Assembly (NCBI GenBank): GCA_029938635.1
Contig: JAOZUQ010000011.1
Coordinates: forward strand, 1-58,981
Reading direction: 5' to 3'
From: Candidatus Aminicenantota bacterium
Lineage (GTDB): Bacteria; Acidobacteriota; Aminicenantia; UBA2199
Length of the DNA: 58,981 bases
Under the pieces are notes generated by a model, which was not told the DNA's origin, did no database searches, and saw only the letters and a program-made list of their open reading frames with translations. Below are positions 34,955 to 43,898 of this stretch, one piece after another (within the stretch, counting starts at the first letter, position 1; each line of letters opens with the position of its first letter). Position numbers and translations under genes: made by a program.

Positions 34955-36457
34955 ATGGGAAACAGGGTAAAGATAATCGGTGCGGGGATAGCAGGACTTT
35001 CATCCGGATGTTATCTGCAGATGAATGGTTATGAAACTGAGATATATGAACTCCATAACATTCCCGGAGGATTGTGTACCGGATGGGAGAGGATGGGTTA
35101 CACATTTGACGGATGTGTCCACTGGCTTGTAGGCTCGTCGCCCGAAAACAATTTTTACTCATTATGGAATGAACTTATAAATATGAAGAGGCAGAAGTTC
35201 GTTGATCATGAAATATACAACAGGATCTGGGATAAAAATGGTAATAAATATATAGATTTCTATACTGATGTTGACAAACTTGAATCTGAACTTCTTGAAA
35301 AAGCACCTGAAGATGAATCACTTATCATATCGTTCACCAGAGCTATAAGGCGGCTTAAAACACTCAAAATGCCGGTCAATAAGGCCAGAGAGGTTATGGG
35401 TCCGCTGGATGGAATAAAAACATTGATCAAATTCCTCCCTTACATCAATACATTCAGGAAATGGCATAAACTCAGCATTGAAGATTTTTCAGTTAAGTTT
35501 GAAAATCCCCTCTTACGTGAAGGTATAAGAGCATTGTTTGTTCCTGAAATGGCAATGTTGTTTATCCTTATGAACATGGCCTGGATGGCAAACAAGGGGG
35601 CCGGCTACCCGATAGGGGGATCACTTAAATTATCAGGAAACATTGCAGACAGATATGAAAAACTGGGTGGAAAAATATATTACAACCAGAGAGTAGAAAA
35701 AATACTGACTTATGAGGGAAAAGCAAAGGGGATCAAACTGGCGTCAGGAGAAGAAAAATCTGCAGATTTTGTAGTTTCCGCAGGTGATGGTTTTAATACG
35801 ATCTTCAATATGCTTGACGGGAAGTTCAAAGATAAAAAAATTGATAAATATTATGACAAGTATAAAGTTTTCCCATCATTTATGCAGGTATCTCTCGGAT
35901 TAAAAAGGGAAATGAATGGTATCGAACCAAATCAATATCTCCCTGTACCTGGAAACCTGAAAATTGATGATTTAACTACTATCAACTACCTCGGTCTCAG
36001 AATTTTCAATTTTGATAATACTCTGGCACCGAAAGGGAAAACCACTATTACTGCACTTATCCCTACTAAAAATTATAAATACTGGATAGATCTGAAAGAA
36101 AAAGACAGTAAGAAGTATAGAGAGGAAAAAAAGAGGATAAGTAATAGAATAGTAGAAGTTCTTGAAGATAAATTTGGCAATATAAAAAATAATGTAGAGG
36201 TAACAGATGTTTCAACACCTGCCTCAGTGATCAGATATACAGGAAACTGGAAAGGAAGTTTTGAAGGGTGGATACTCACTCCTGAACTAGGCTTCGGACA
36301 GATGGATAAGACACTTCCGGGACTTGATAAATTCTTTATGATTGGACAATGGGTCGAACCGGGCGGCGGGCTGCCACCTGCCATGATGTCAGGGAGAGCA
36401 GTTGCTCAGATGATCTGTAAAAAAGAGAATAAGGAATTCATAACAAAAAGTTTTTGA
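34955..36457 (+). CDS. phytoene desaturase-like FAD-dependent oxidoreductase
   Basis: A 500-residue flavoprotein. The N-terminal FAD motif is IIGAGIAGLSSGCYLQMNGYE (split around residues 6-26), with E31 probably holding the ribose. The HNIPGGLCTGW motif and the C-terminal GGGLPPAMMSGRAVAQMI place it in the CrtI/amine-oxidase-like NAD(P)/FAD superfamily. An AGGAGG ribosome site precedes the ATG. It follows msrBA by 22 bases. Relatives include carotenoid desaturases and retinol saturases; no other carotenoid genes lie here, so the substrate is open. Confidence 0.75.
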   Translation: MGNRVKIIGAGIAGLSSGCYLQMNGYETEIYELHNIPGGLCTGWERMGYTFDGCVHWLVGSSPENNFYSLWNELINMKRQKFVDHEIYNRIWDKNGNKYIDFYTDVDKLESELLEKAPEDESLIISFTRAIRRLKTLKMPVNKAREVMGPLDGIKTLIKFLPYINTFRKWHKLSIEDFSVKFENPLLREGIRALFVPEMAMLFILMNMAWMANKGAGYPIGGSLKLSGNIADRYEKLGGKIYYNQRVEKILTYEGKAKGIKLASGEEKSADFVVSAGDGFNTIFNMLDGKFKDKKIDKYYDKYKVFPSFMQVSLGLKREMNGIEPNQYLPVPGNLKIDDLTTINYLGLRIFNFDNTLAPKGKTTITALIPTKNYKYWIDLKEKDSKKYREEKKRISNRIVEVLEDKFGNIKNNVEVTDVSTPASVIRYTGNWKGSFEGWILTPELGFGQMDKTLPGLDKFFMIGQWVEPGGGLPPAMMSGRAVAQMICKKENKEFITKSF

Positions 36458-36475
36458 ATAAAAAATGTAACGAAC

Positions 36476-36487
36476 GGGGACGGTACC
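36476..36487. repeat. REP-like GC-rich motif (copy 2)
   Basis: GGGGACGGTACC occurs in the 148-base gap before the mscS gene and shares the GGGGACGGT core with sites near 44 and 37802. The rest of the gap is AT-rich without a gene. Confidence 0.35.
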
Positions 36488-36605
36488 ATTTTTGAATAAA
36501 TCGGGACACAGAGTCACCATTCCTGAATAGAGTGTGAGTAACTTTTTCAAGTAGTATGCCTATGCTGAGATGGAAAAATTTCATAAAAAATGATATTTAA
36601 TCCAT

Positions 36606-37655
36606 ATGGAACAAATAATTAAAACCATATCAATTTTTCTAGAGGATAAATATGCCAAAGCCCTGGTAATTCTGGGTTCTGCCCTGATCATTGCCTGGAT
36701 CGTAAGATTTCTTTATAAGATTATATTCAGAAACATCGTAAAAAAAACAAAAACAAAGCTTGATGATGAGATCGTTGCAGCATTTAGCAAACCTGTCTTT
36801 TATACAATAGCACTCTCAGGGATCATCTGGTCAGTGAGGACTCTCGGACTTTCAGATGGAGTGAATTTCATCTTGTCAGGAATTTTGAAGACCATTATTG
36901 CTTTTCTCTGGATAACCGCTTTTTTCAGGACAGTTTCCATTATTCTGAACTGGCTGGGAAAAAGTAAAGGGAAATACAGATTTATTCAGAAAAAAACCAT
37001 ACCACTTTTTGACAACACTTTAAAACTGATAATAATCGGCGGCGGGACATATTTTATTTTATTGATCTGGAATGTAAACCTTACTGCCTGGCTTGCATCG
37101 GCAGGGATTGCAGGCCTCGCTATCGGTTTCGCAGCAAAAGATACACTTGCAAACTTCTTCTCCGGTATTTTTATTATGGTCGATTCTCCTTATAACATAG
37201 GTGACTTTATAGTCCTCGACTCCGGAGAGCGGGGAAGAGTTACAATGATCGGGCTGAGGAGTACAAGAGTTCTTACTCCTGATGATATTGAAATAACCAT
37301 TCCCAATGCTGTTATCGGAAATGCAAAAATAACCAATGAGAGTGGCGGGCCTTCTGAGAAACACAGGGTCACTATCTCTGTCGGGGTTGCCTACGGCTCT
37401 GATATCGATAAAGTGAGAAAAATCCTGAATGAAATCGCCAGAAAGAATGTGAATGTCTGTGATGTGCCGAAACAGAAAGTAAGGTTCAGAGCCTTCGGAG
37501 ATTCTTCACTGGATTTTCAACTTCTCTGCTGGATAGAAAAGCCGGCAAGCAGAGGAGAGGTTATAGATGAACTGAACACTGCAATATACAAAACATTCAA
37601 CAAACAAAACATCGAGATCCCCTTCCCCCAACGCGATGTGCATATGAAAAAATAA
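36606..37655 (+). CDS. mscS: small-conductance mechanosensitive channel (MscS family)
   Basis: A 349-residue inner-membrane channel that releases solutes on hypo-osmotic shock. Several helices precede the pore helix and its Gly/Ala-rich face (SAGIAGLAIGFAAKDTLANFFSG, about 165-187, with the preceding TM3a residues), followed by SPYNIGDFIVLDSGERGRV at the start of the beta domain. The C-terminal cage domain is present. It is longer than E. coli MscS (286 residues) because of extra N-terminal helices. The gene is monocistronic. Confidence 0.85.
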   Translation: MEQIIKTISIFLEDKYAKALVILGSALIIAWIVRFLYKIIFRNIVKKTKTKLDDEIVAAFSKPVFYTIALSGIIWSVRTLGLSDGVNFILSGILKTIIAFLWITAFFRTVSIILNWLGKSKGKYRFIQKKTIPLFDNTLKLIIIGGGTYFILLIWNVNLTAWLASAGIAGLAIGFAAKDTLANFFSGIFIMVDSPYNIGDFIVLDSGERGRVTMIGLRSTRVLTPDDIEITIPNAVIGNAKITNESGGPSEKHRVTISVGVAYGSDIDKVRKILNEIARKNVNVCDVPKQKVRFRAFGDSSLDFQLLCWIEKPASRGEVIDELNTAIYKTFNKQNIEIPFPQRDVHMKK

Positions 37656-37718
37656 AATCAACCATAGATATACGAAGCTCTTATTACCCGGGCCTGGATT
37701 TCATTTTATCAATTATTT

Positions 37719-37761
37719 AGGAAACAATTAATACTGTTTCCTCCGTCCCAGGAGTATTAAT
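37719..37761. repeat. two overlapping alternative hairpins
   Basis: AGGAAACA (37719-37726) pairs with TGTTTCCT (37735-37742). ATTAATACT (37727-37735) pairs with AGTATTAAT (37753-37761). Their shared bases make the two folds mutually exclusive. They lie between the convergent mscS and uvrC genes without a clear T-run. Confidence 0.35.
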
Positions 37762-37801
37762 ATTTATTGGACTGCTGGGTCTGAATGTTGAGAAACATAT
37801 C

Positions 37802-37812
37802 GGGGACGGTTC
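37802..37812. repeat. REP-like GC-rich motif (copy 3)
   Basis: GGGGACGGTTC sits shortly downstream of the uvrC stop, sharing its core with the copies at 36476 and 44. Confidence 0.35.
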
Positions 37813-37845
37813 TTAAAGTGTTTGTTTTATTAAATTTTAGTTAGT

Positions 37846-39408
37846 TTATGAAGTGAGGTCTTTTTTGCGGAGGAGGCGGTTGTAGGTTATTGCAAACCTG
37901 TGAGCTTCATCACGGATCCGCTGGATGAGTTGAAGAGCAGGTTCGCTCTTTGCCATCTTAAGATGTTTTGGTTCACCGGGGATATAAATTTCCTCTTCCC
38001 TTTTTGCAACAGAGACGACAGGAATATTAAGATTAAGATCTTTTAATGAATTCAGGGCTACATTCAGCTGGCCAAGCCCCCCATCTATCAGGATAAGATC
38101 AGGCATAACACTCTCTTCTTTTTTAAGCCTGGTGTACCGCCGGGTAACAACCTCCCCGATACTCTTCACATCATCGATCCCTTTAGTATATTTGATCCTG
38201 AACCTTCTGTAATTACTCTTATCCGGGAGCCCGTTCCTGAACTGAACCATTGAGGCTGTGGTGAACGATCCTGAAATATGGGAGATATCAAAGCATTCAA
38301 TAATCGAAGGAACCTCGGCAAGATTTAATTTTTCTTTAAGTGACTCGAGTGTTTTTATATCGCCGAACCAGGTGAGTTCAATGTTCTTTTTTACCAGATC
38401 TAACAATGCCTTCTTCTCCCCAATTTTCGGAGTTACTATCCTTATACTTCCATTCTTTACCTTTTTAAGATAACCGGATAATGAATCATCCGCTTGTTCC
38501 GGTAATATAAGTTCCCTGGGAATATCATTTTCAGAATAATATTGTATTATGAACTCCTCGAGAAAATCTCTCTTGAAATCAAAAACAAACTCCTGCTTGT
38601 TCTCCAGCAGTCCCCTGTGTACATTAAAAAGCATCAGATAAACGCTATCCCTATCTATAATATAATTGATGAGATCCTCATCATATTTTTTCTCTCTCGA
38701 CATTTTCTGTTTCCTCGAGAGAGACTCAACTGCATCGATCTTTTTTTTCAGTTCGAGTGCATATTCATAGTTCATATCATCAGATGCCTTTTTCATCTCT
38801 TCTGATAATCCCTCTTTAAGCTCTTTCGATTTTCCCTTTAAAAACATTTTTGAGAGCCTTACCTGTCTTGCATATTCATGTTCGGAAACAATACCTATAC
38901 ACGGTGCCGTACAGAGATCGATCTGATAACGGACACATGCTTTTTTGGGCATCCTTTTACAACTTCTGATCTTAAATATTTTCTTGATCACTTTTAGTAT
39001 ATGATCACGGGCAGCTCCGGATACAAAAGGGCCGAAATAATCTCCATCAGAATCCCTTCTTCTGGCAATTGTGATCCGGGGAAATTCGTCATCCGTGATC
39101 TTTATAAAAGCAAAATTCTTGGAATCCTTCAGGTCAATATTATATTTCGGCTGATTCTTTTTAATAATGGAGTTCTCAAGGATCAGAGCCTCCACTTCAT
39201 TATCGGTAACAATAAAATCGATACTGTCTATCCTTGCAACAAGCCTTGTGGTCTTTATATCCAGCCCTTTTTTCTGGAAATAGCTCTTTACCCTCTTCTT
39301 AAGATCCTTGGCTTTCCCCACATAAAGGATAGTCCCTTTTGAATTCAGGAACATATAACATCCCGGCTTTTCAGGAATTGTTCCGAGATGTGAAGGATCA
39401 ACACTCAT
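37846..39408 (-). CDS. uvrC: excinuclease ABC subunit C, lacking the C-terminal HhH domain
   Basis: A 520-residue UvrC, the nuclease that makes both incisions in nucleotide excision repair. The GIY-YIG domain (about 11-90) has GCYMF and LYVGKAKDLKKRV. A cysteine cluster region lies near 150, and a UVR motif (about 200-235) contacts UvrB. The RNase-H-like nuclease domain has ECFDISHISG, LILIDGGLGQL and the final RDEAHRFAITYNRLLRKK. The protein stops right there. E. coli UvrC (610 residues) continues into a tandem helix-hairpin-helix DNA-binding domain, which is missing; downstream DNA does not restore it in another frame. uvrA is two genes upstream on the same strand. Confidence 0.9.
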   Translation of the reverse strand: MSVDPSHLGTIPEKPGCYMFLNSKGTILYVGKAKDLKKRVKSYFQKKGLDIKTTRLVARIDSIDFIVTDNEVEALILENSIIKKNQPKYNIDLKDSKNFAFIKITDDEFPRITIARRRDSDGDYFGPFVSGAARDHILKVIKKIFKIRSCKRMPKKACVRYQIDLCTAPCIGIVSEHEYARQVRLSKMFLKGKSKELKEGLSEEMKKASDDMNYEYALELKKKIDAVESLSRKQKMSREKKYDEDLINYIIDRDSVYLMLFNVHRGLLENKQEFVFDFKRDFLEEFIIQYYSENDIPRELILPEQADDSLSGYLKKVKNGSIRIVTPKIGEKKALLDLVKKNIELTWFGDIKTLESLKEKLNLAEVPSIIECFDISHISGSFTTASMVQFRNGLPDKSNYRRFRIKYTKGIDDVKSIGEVVTRRYTRLKKEESVMPDLILIDGGLGQLNVALNSLKDLNLNIPVVSVAKREEEIYIPGEPKHLKMAKSEPALQLIQRIRDEAHRFAITYNRLLRKKDLTS

Positions 39409-39414
39409 AACAGA

Positions 39415-40404
39415 TTACTCTTGATCAGTCTCTCTTCCACCCCTTTTGTGAAAGAGGAAAAATATGCCACCGATAAGTCCGAGAAACATCCTCATCCCGA
39501 TATCAACTACCTCGACAGCAAGAGCAACCGGAACAGGAAATTTCATCAATCCTCTGAATACAGCAGTTCTCACTCCGATACCGTTCACTGAGGGGACAGT
39601 CATCAGAAGAAAGATAAGCATCGGGGCCTTTGACATGAAATCGATAAAACCGGGAGACATCCCCAGTGATCTTGATATAAAATAATAATACACAACCATA
39701 TTGAATTGAAATATAATACTTATCAGGACCGCAGTGAAAAGATGACGGGGGTATTCATAATAAACGGTCAGGGCTGATATACTTTTCCCCAGCATCTCTG
39801 CTATTTTTTCCGGAAGAAATCTCCTGAACGCCCGTACAATATATCCGGATATCTTCGGATGTGAGAATAAAACAATCAGAAATATCACAAGAACTATCAA
39901 CACTGCAAAAATAACCGGATTTGTCCCTTCACCACTATCTGCTTTAATTCCCTTTATCAGAAAAGCTGTAAGAGCAATAAAAGCAAGGGCAAACAGGCCG
40001 GTCAGCCTCTCTATTATTATTACCATTATGGATCTTGTATGATCACCGACGATCCTTTTGCTTTCCAACGCCTTCACCATATCTCCACCGATGGTAGAGG
40101 GTAGGAAATTATTGAAAAAAGCAGCCATAAGATTAATGGAATATAATTGGCCATATCCTGCATTAACACCTTGTGCAGATAGTAACACCTTCCATCTGAT
40201 ACTCATCAACCCCATGCCGATAAAATGCAGAAGGAATGCCGGGAATATCCATATAAACAACACATCCCCGAATACGGCCATGAAATGATCGAGCGCTTCC
40301 CCTAATCCGCCATACTTATCTGACATTAATTTAATCGTATACCCTATGATTATCCCGCTAATTGCAATTCTCAGGAAGAGCATTAGCCACTTTTTTTTCA
40401 ACAT
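39415..40404 (-). CDS. flippase-like membrane protein (LPG synthase TM / UPF0104 family)
   Basis: A 329-residue protein with seven or eight membrane helices. NNFLPSTIGGDMVKALESKR (about residues 95-115) and PSVNGIGVRTAVFRGLM are typical of the LPG_synthase_TM/UPF0104 family. It lacks the soluble aminoacyl-transferase domain of full MprF, so lipid flipping or glycolipid synthesis is more likely. It lies between uvrA (7-base overlap) and uvrC (6-base gap), one transcript with DNA repair genes and no obvious functional link. Confidence 0.8.
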   Translation of the reverse strand: MLKKKWLMLFLRIAISGIIIGYTIKLMSDKYGGLGEALDHFMAVFGDVLFIWIFPAFLLHFIGMGLMSIRWKVLLSAQGVNAGYGQLYSINLMAAFFNNFLPSTIGGDMVKALESKRIVGDHTRSIMVIIIERLTGLFALAFIALTAFLIKGIKADSGEGTNPVIFAVLIVLVIFLIVLFSHPKISGYIVRAFRRFLPEKIAEMLGKSISALTVYYEYPRHLFTAVLISIIFQFNMVVYYYFISRSLGMSPGFIDFMSKAPMLIFLLMTVPSVNGIGVRTAVFRGLMKFPVPVALAVEVVDIGMRMFLGLIGGIFFLFHKRGGRETDQE

Positions 40405-43214
40405 CCGCCCCTCCCGTTCAGTATCCTGTCAAGACATCTTCCTGTATAACTTTTTTTTGTTGAAGCAATTTTTTCAGGAGGCCCCTCTGCAACTATATAC
40501 CCGCCCTCATCTCCACCTTCAGGTCCAAGATCAATAATGTGGTCTGCTGATTTTATTACATCCAGATTGTGTTCAATAACAACAACACTATTCCCTTTAT
40601 CCACAAGATCATTCAGGACTTTGATCAGTTTTTTTACATCATGAAAGTGAAGCCCGGTTGTAGGTTCATCAAGAAGATAGATAGTTTTCCCGGTCCCCTT
40701 CTTCGATAATTCCCTTGTCAGTTTTATCCTCTGCGCTTCACCGCCGGAAAGTGTCACAGAGCTTTGCCCGAGTTTTATATAGTCGAGTCCTACCCTTATC
40801 AATGTTTCAAGTTTTACTTTAATAGGTGGAATATTTGTGAATACAACAAGTGCCTCCTCGACACTCATTGCAAGAATATCCGCAACAGAATTCCCCTTAT
40901 ATTTAATCTGAAGGGTTTCCCTATTGTATCTTTTTCCCTTGCACTCCTCACATTCAATATATACATCCGGTAAAAAATTCATCTCGATCTTAATTACTCC
41001 ATCACCATTACAAGCCTCACACCTGCCCCCCTTCACATTAAAGGAGAATCTGCCGGGCTTGTATCCCCGTATCTTTGAATCTTTTAATTCGGCAAAGATC
41101 TTTCTTATCTCGTCAAACACCTTTGTATAAGTTGCAGGGTTGCTTCTCGGTGTTTTCCCGATCGGGCTCTGGTCAATAATTATCACTTTGTCGATCTCAT
41201 CACCCATTTTGATCCCTTTAAACTTCCCTGCCCTCTTCTTTGAACCATAGACCTCTCTCCTGAGAGCCTTATACAATATCTGATAAACCAGAGTTGATTT
41301 CCCGCTCCCCGAGACTCCGGTAATTAATGTAAGGAGTCCCGTCGGGATCCTTGCATCTATTTTTTTTAAATTATTCTCTGAACATCCAAGCAATTCAAGA
41401 TATTTTTCAGGTTTCCGCCTCTTTTCCGGTAATTCTATTTTCATCTTTCCGGAAAGATACTTCCCCGTTATTGAGGCAGATGAACGCTCGATCTGAAGAG
41501 GCGTTCCCTTTGCAACTATCTTTCCTCCATGAACACCGGCTCCCGGACCCATATCTACAACATAGTCCGATTTTTTTATTGTATCCTCATCATGTTCTAC
41601 AACAATAAGTGTATTTCCGAGATCTCTGAGATTATGGAGAGTTTCAATGAGCTTATTGTTATCTCTTTGATGAAGTCCGATAGAAGGTTCATCGAGAATA
41701 TAAAGCACTCCCATCAGATTTGACCCGATCTGTGTAGCAAGACGTATCCTCTGTGCTTCTCCTCCTGATATTGTACCTACATTTCTTGACAGGGAGAGAT
41801 ATCCCAGGCCCACTTTATCAAGAAAGTTAAGTCTCTCTTTTATCTCCTTCAGAACCTGTTTTGCTATAAGAAATTTTTTCTCCGATAACCTGATATTTTC
41901 GAAAAATTCAATGGTTTTTTTTATTGATAATTCGGTAACTTCTATTATCGATTTTTTCCCTACCAGGATTGAGAGGATTTTATCCTTCAGCCTCTTCCCC
42001 TTACATGCAGGGCAGGGGGAGATCAGCATGAATTTTTCAAGTTCCTTTCTCCTGTAATCCGAATCGGTCTGTTTATATAACCTTTCCGATTGGGGGATCA
42101 ATCCCTCCCAGCTTCCGGTTGAACTCCAATTGGCATCTCCCTGTTTCATTTTCATCTCAAACCGAATTCTTTCTGAAGATCCGTACATAATTGCATTGTA
42201 TTGCTTTTCTGTCAGGTTTTTTATCGGAGTAAAAATATCAAACCCGAAATGTTTTGCAACCGCACCAACATATTGTCCCCTCCATCCATCGATCGCATTC
42301 CTGTATATGGTCAAAGCTCCGTCTGCAATGGATTTATTCTTGTCAGCTATTATCAGGTCGGGATCAAAATCCATTTTTATCCCGAGGCCGTGACAGACCT
42401 CACATGCACCGAAGGGACTATTGAAGGAGAACATTCTGGGCTGAAGTTCTTCATATGAGATATCACATTTCGGACAGGACATCTTTGCAGAGTACATGGA
42501 GTCTGTTCCATCTTTATCTGATATCAGGATTAGGCCATCCGAAAGTTTCAGAGCACCCTCTATTGCTTCCGTGATCCTGGAAGTTTCCTTAGGGTCAACT
42601 CTGTCTATTACAACATCAATATCATGTTTCTTATACCTTTCCAGTTCTATTTTCTCATCAGTTCTGTGGATAACACCGTTGACCCTCACTCTGAGATATC
42701 CCTCTTTGTTCAAGTCTTCGATCAATTTTTCATATGTCCCTTTTTTCTGCCTGACAACAGGAGCAAGAACATTAACAAGGCCTTCCATTCCCGCCCCGGC
42801 CTTTTCCGCTATTTTTGCAGGAGATTGTGCTTCAATCTTAATCCCGTGATCCGGACAATAAGGTGTACCTATCCTTGCGAACAATAACCTGAGATAGTCA
42901 TATATTTCCGTTACAGTCCCGACAGTACTTCTCGGATTCTTACTTGTTGTTTTCTGCTCGATCGATATTGCAGGAGAAAGGCCTTCGATAGAATCTACAT
43001 CAGGCTTGTTCATCTGCCCGAGGAATTGCCTGGCGTATGCGGATAAAGATTCCACATATCTCCGCTGCCCTTCAGCATATATCGTATCGAAAGCAAGGGT
43101 TGATTTGCCACTCCCGGATAGTCCTGTTATCACTATGAACTTATCCCGTGGAAGTTCTATATTAATATTCTGAAGATTGTGCTCTCTGGCACCTTTTATC
43201 ACTATATTTTTCAT
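40398..43214 (-). CDS. uvrA: excinuclease ABC subunit A
   Basis: A 938-residue damage-recognition ATPase of nucleotide excision repair. Walker A of domain I is GLSGSGKST (31-39), and GVSGSGKST marks domain II. Two LSGGEAQRI/ISGGEAQRI ABC signatures are present. Zinc motifs include CPKC...CEVC, CPAC and CEAC...CEEC. Length and start are standard. A good minus-strand promoter lies upstream (43244-43272). No LexA-type box was recognised there. Confidence 0.95.
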   Translation of the reverse strand: MKNIVIKGAREHNLQNINIELPRDKFIVITGLSGSGKSTLAFDTIYAEGQRRYVESLSAYARQFLGQMNKPDVDSIEGLSPAISIEQKTTSKNPRSTVGTVTEIYDYLRLLFARIGTPYCPDHGIKIEAQSPAKIAEKAGAGMEGLVNVLAPVVRQKKGTYEKLIEDLNKEGYLRVRVNGVIHRTDEKIELERYKKHDIDVVIDRVDPKETSRITEAIEGALKLSDGLILISDKDGTDSMYSAKMSCPKCDISYEELQPRMFSFNSPFGACEVCHGLGIKMDFDPDLIIADKNKSIADGALTIYRNAIDGWRGQYVGAVAKHFGFDIFTPIKNLTEKQYNAIMYGSSERIRFEMKMKQGDANWSSTGSWEGLIPQSERLYKQTDSDYRRKELEKFMLISPCPACKGKRLKDKILSILVGKKSIIEVTELSIKKTIEFFENIRLSEKKFLIAKQVLKEIKERLNFLDKVGLGYLSLSRNVGTISGGEAQRIRLATQIGSNLMGVLYILDEPSIGLHQRDNNKLIETLHNLRDLGNTLIVVEHDEDTIKKSDYVVDMGPGAGVHGGKIVAKGTPLQIERSSASITGKYLSGKMKIELPEKRRKPEKYLELLGCSENNLKKIDARIPTGLLTLITGVSGSGKSTLVYQILYKALRREVYGSKKRAGKFKGIKMGDEIDKVIIIDQSPIGKTPRSNPATYTKVFDEIRKIFAELKDSKIRGYKPGRFSFNVKGGRCEACNGDGVIKIEMNFLPDVYIECEECKGKRYNRETLQIKYKGNSVADILAMSVEEALVVFTNIPPIKVKLETLIRVGLDYIKLGQSSVTLSGGEAQRIKLTRELSKKGTGKTIYLLDEPTTGLHFHDVKKLIKVLNDLVDKGNSVVVIEHNLDVIKSADHIIDLGPEGGDEGGYIVAEGPPEKIASTKKSYTGRCLDRILNGRGGC

Positions 43215-43243
43215 TGAAAATTTTCCGATTTGTAAAACACTTA

Positions 43244-43272
43244 ATTGTATTTTGTTTCCAGCTCTTTGTCAA
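43244..43272 (-). promoter_or_regulatory. promoter for uvrA
   Basis: On the minus strand TTGACA (43267-43272), a 17-base spacer and TACAAT (43244-43249), about 30 bases before the uvrA ATG at 43214. No SOS box is evident. A REP-like GAACCGTCC fragment lies just beyond, at 43292-43302. Confidence 0.7.
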
Positions 43273-43458
43273 AAATGAAACGAAAAATGGAGAACCGTCC
43301 TTAAAAAATGTTTCACAAATTTTTCTGTATAATAGTTTTAATATTTGCTATTATTGAAAATTATGAATAATAAGGAGATCACATCAGAATATTTTTTCGG
43401 TTTCATATATGTGTTAAAATCAATAAATATCGTTTATTAGTTTAAAAGGAGAAATCAA

Positions 43459-43898
43459 TTGAAATTAGTTTATTCTTACTACGTTCTTGACATCGTACAT
43501 AAGGGACACCTCTTGATGATGAAGAATGCTAAATCTATTGCCGGAAAGGACGGCAAACTGATCGTTGGAATTCTTACGGATGAAGCAGTAATGGAAAAAA
43601 AAAAAGACCGATATTGTCATTTGACGAAAGGGTCGAACTTGCATATGCGATAGAGTATGTCGATGTTGTCGTTGCGCAGGAGACCTATTCACCTCTCCCT
43701 AATGTAAAAAGGATCAAACCTGATATTCTAATGGAGAGCACAAGTCATACGGAAGAAGCCATCAAAGAAGCAAAGGAAGTTATGAAGGAGATCAAAGGAG
43801 AAGTAATTGTCCTTCCTTATTTTCCATCTCAATCATCAACAAGTATTAAAAATAAGATCTTTGTACAGAATGGAGGAAACAATGAAAAAAAAGATTGA
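43459..43898 (+). pseudogene. TagD-like nucleotidyltransferase, interrupted by frameshift in an A11 run
   Basis: Two frames together encode one cytidylyltransferase-like protein of about 145 residues. Frame one (from TTG 43459, behind AAAGGAG) has the H-x-G-H motif (DIVHKGHLL) and runs to an 11-A tract at 43595-43605. The second frame continues with RPILSFDERVELAYA and ends with the SSTSIKNKI motif. Adding one A, or losing two, would restore a single frame. Apart from this the gene looks intact and conserved. Possible explanations are a sequencing error, a recent mutation, or transcriptional or ribosomal slippage. The end overlaps the OPA transporter gene by 17 bases. Likely chemistry: CTP- or ATP-dependent activation of a phospho-compound such as glycerol 3-phosphate. 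Confidence 0.75.

Noticed and set aside
34955-36457. Carotenoid biosynthesis locus
   Set aside because: The CrtI-like protein stands alone; no phytoene synthase or other crt gene is nearby.
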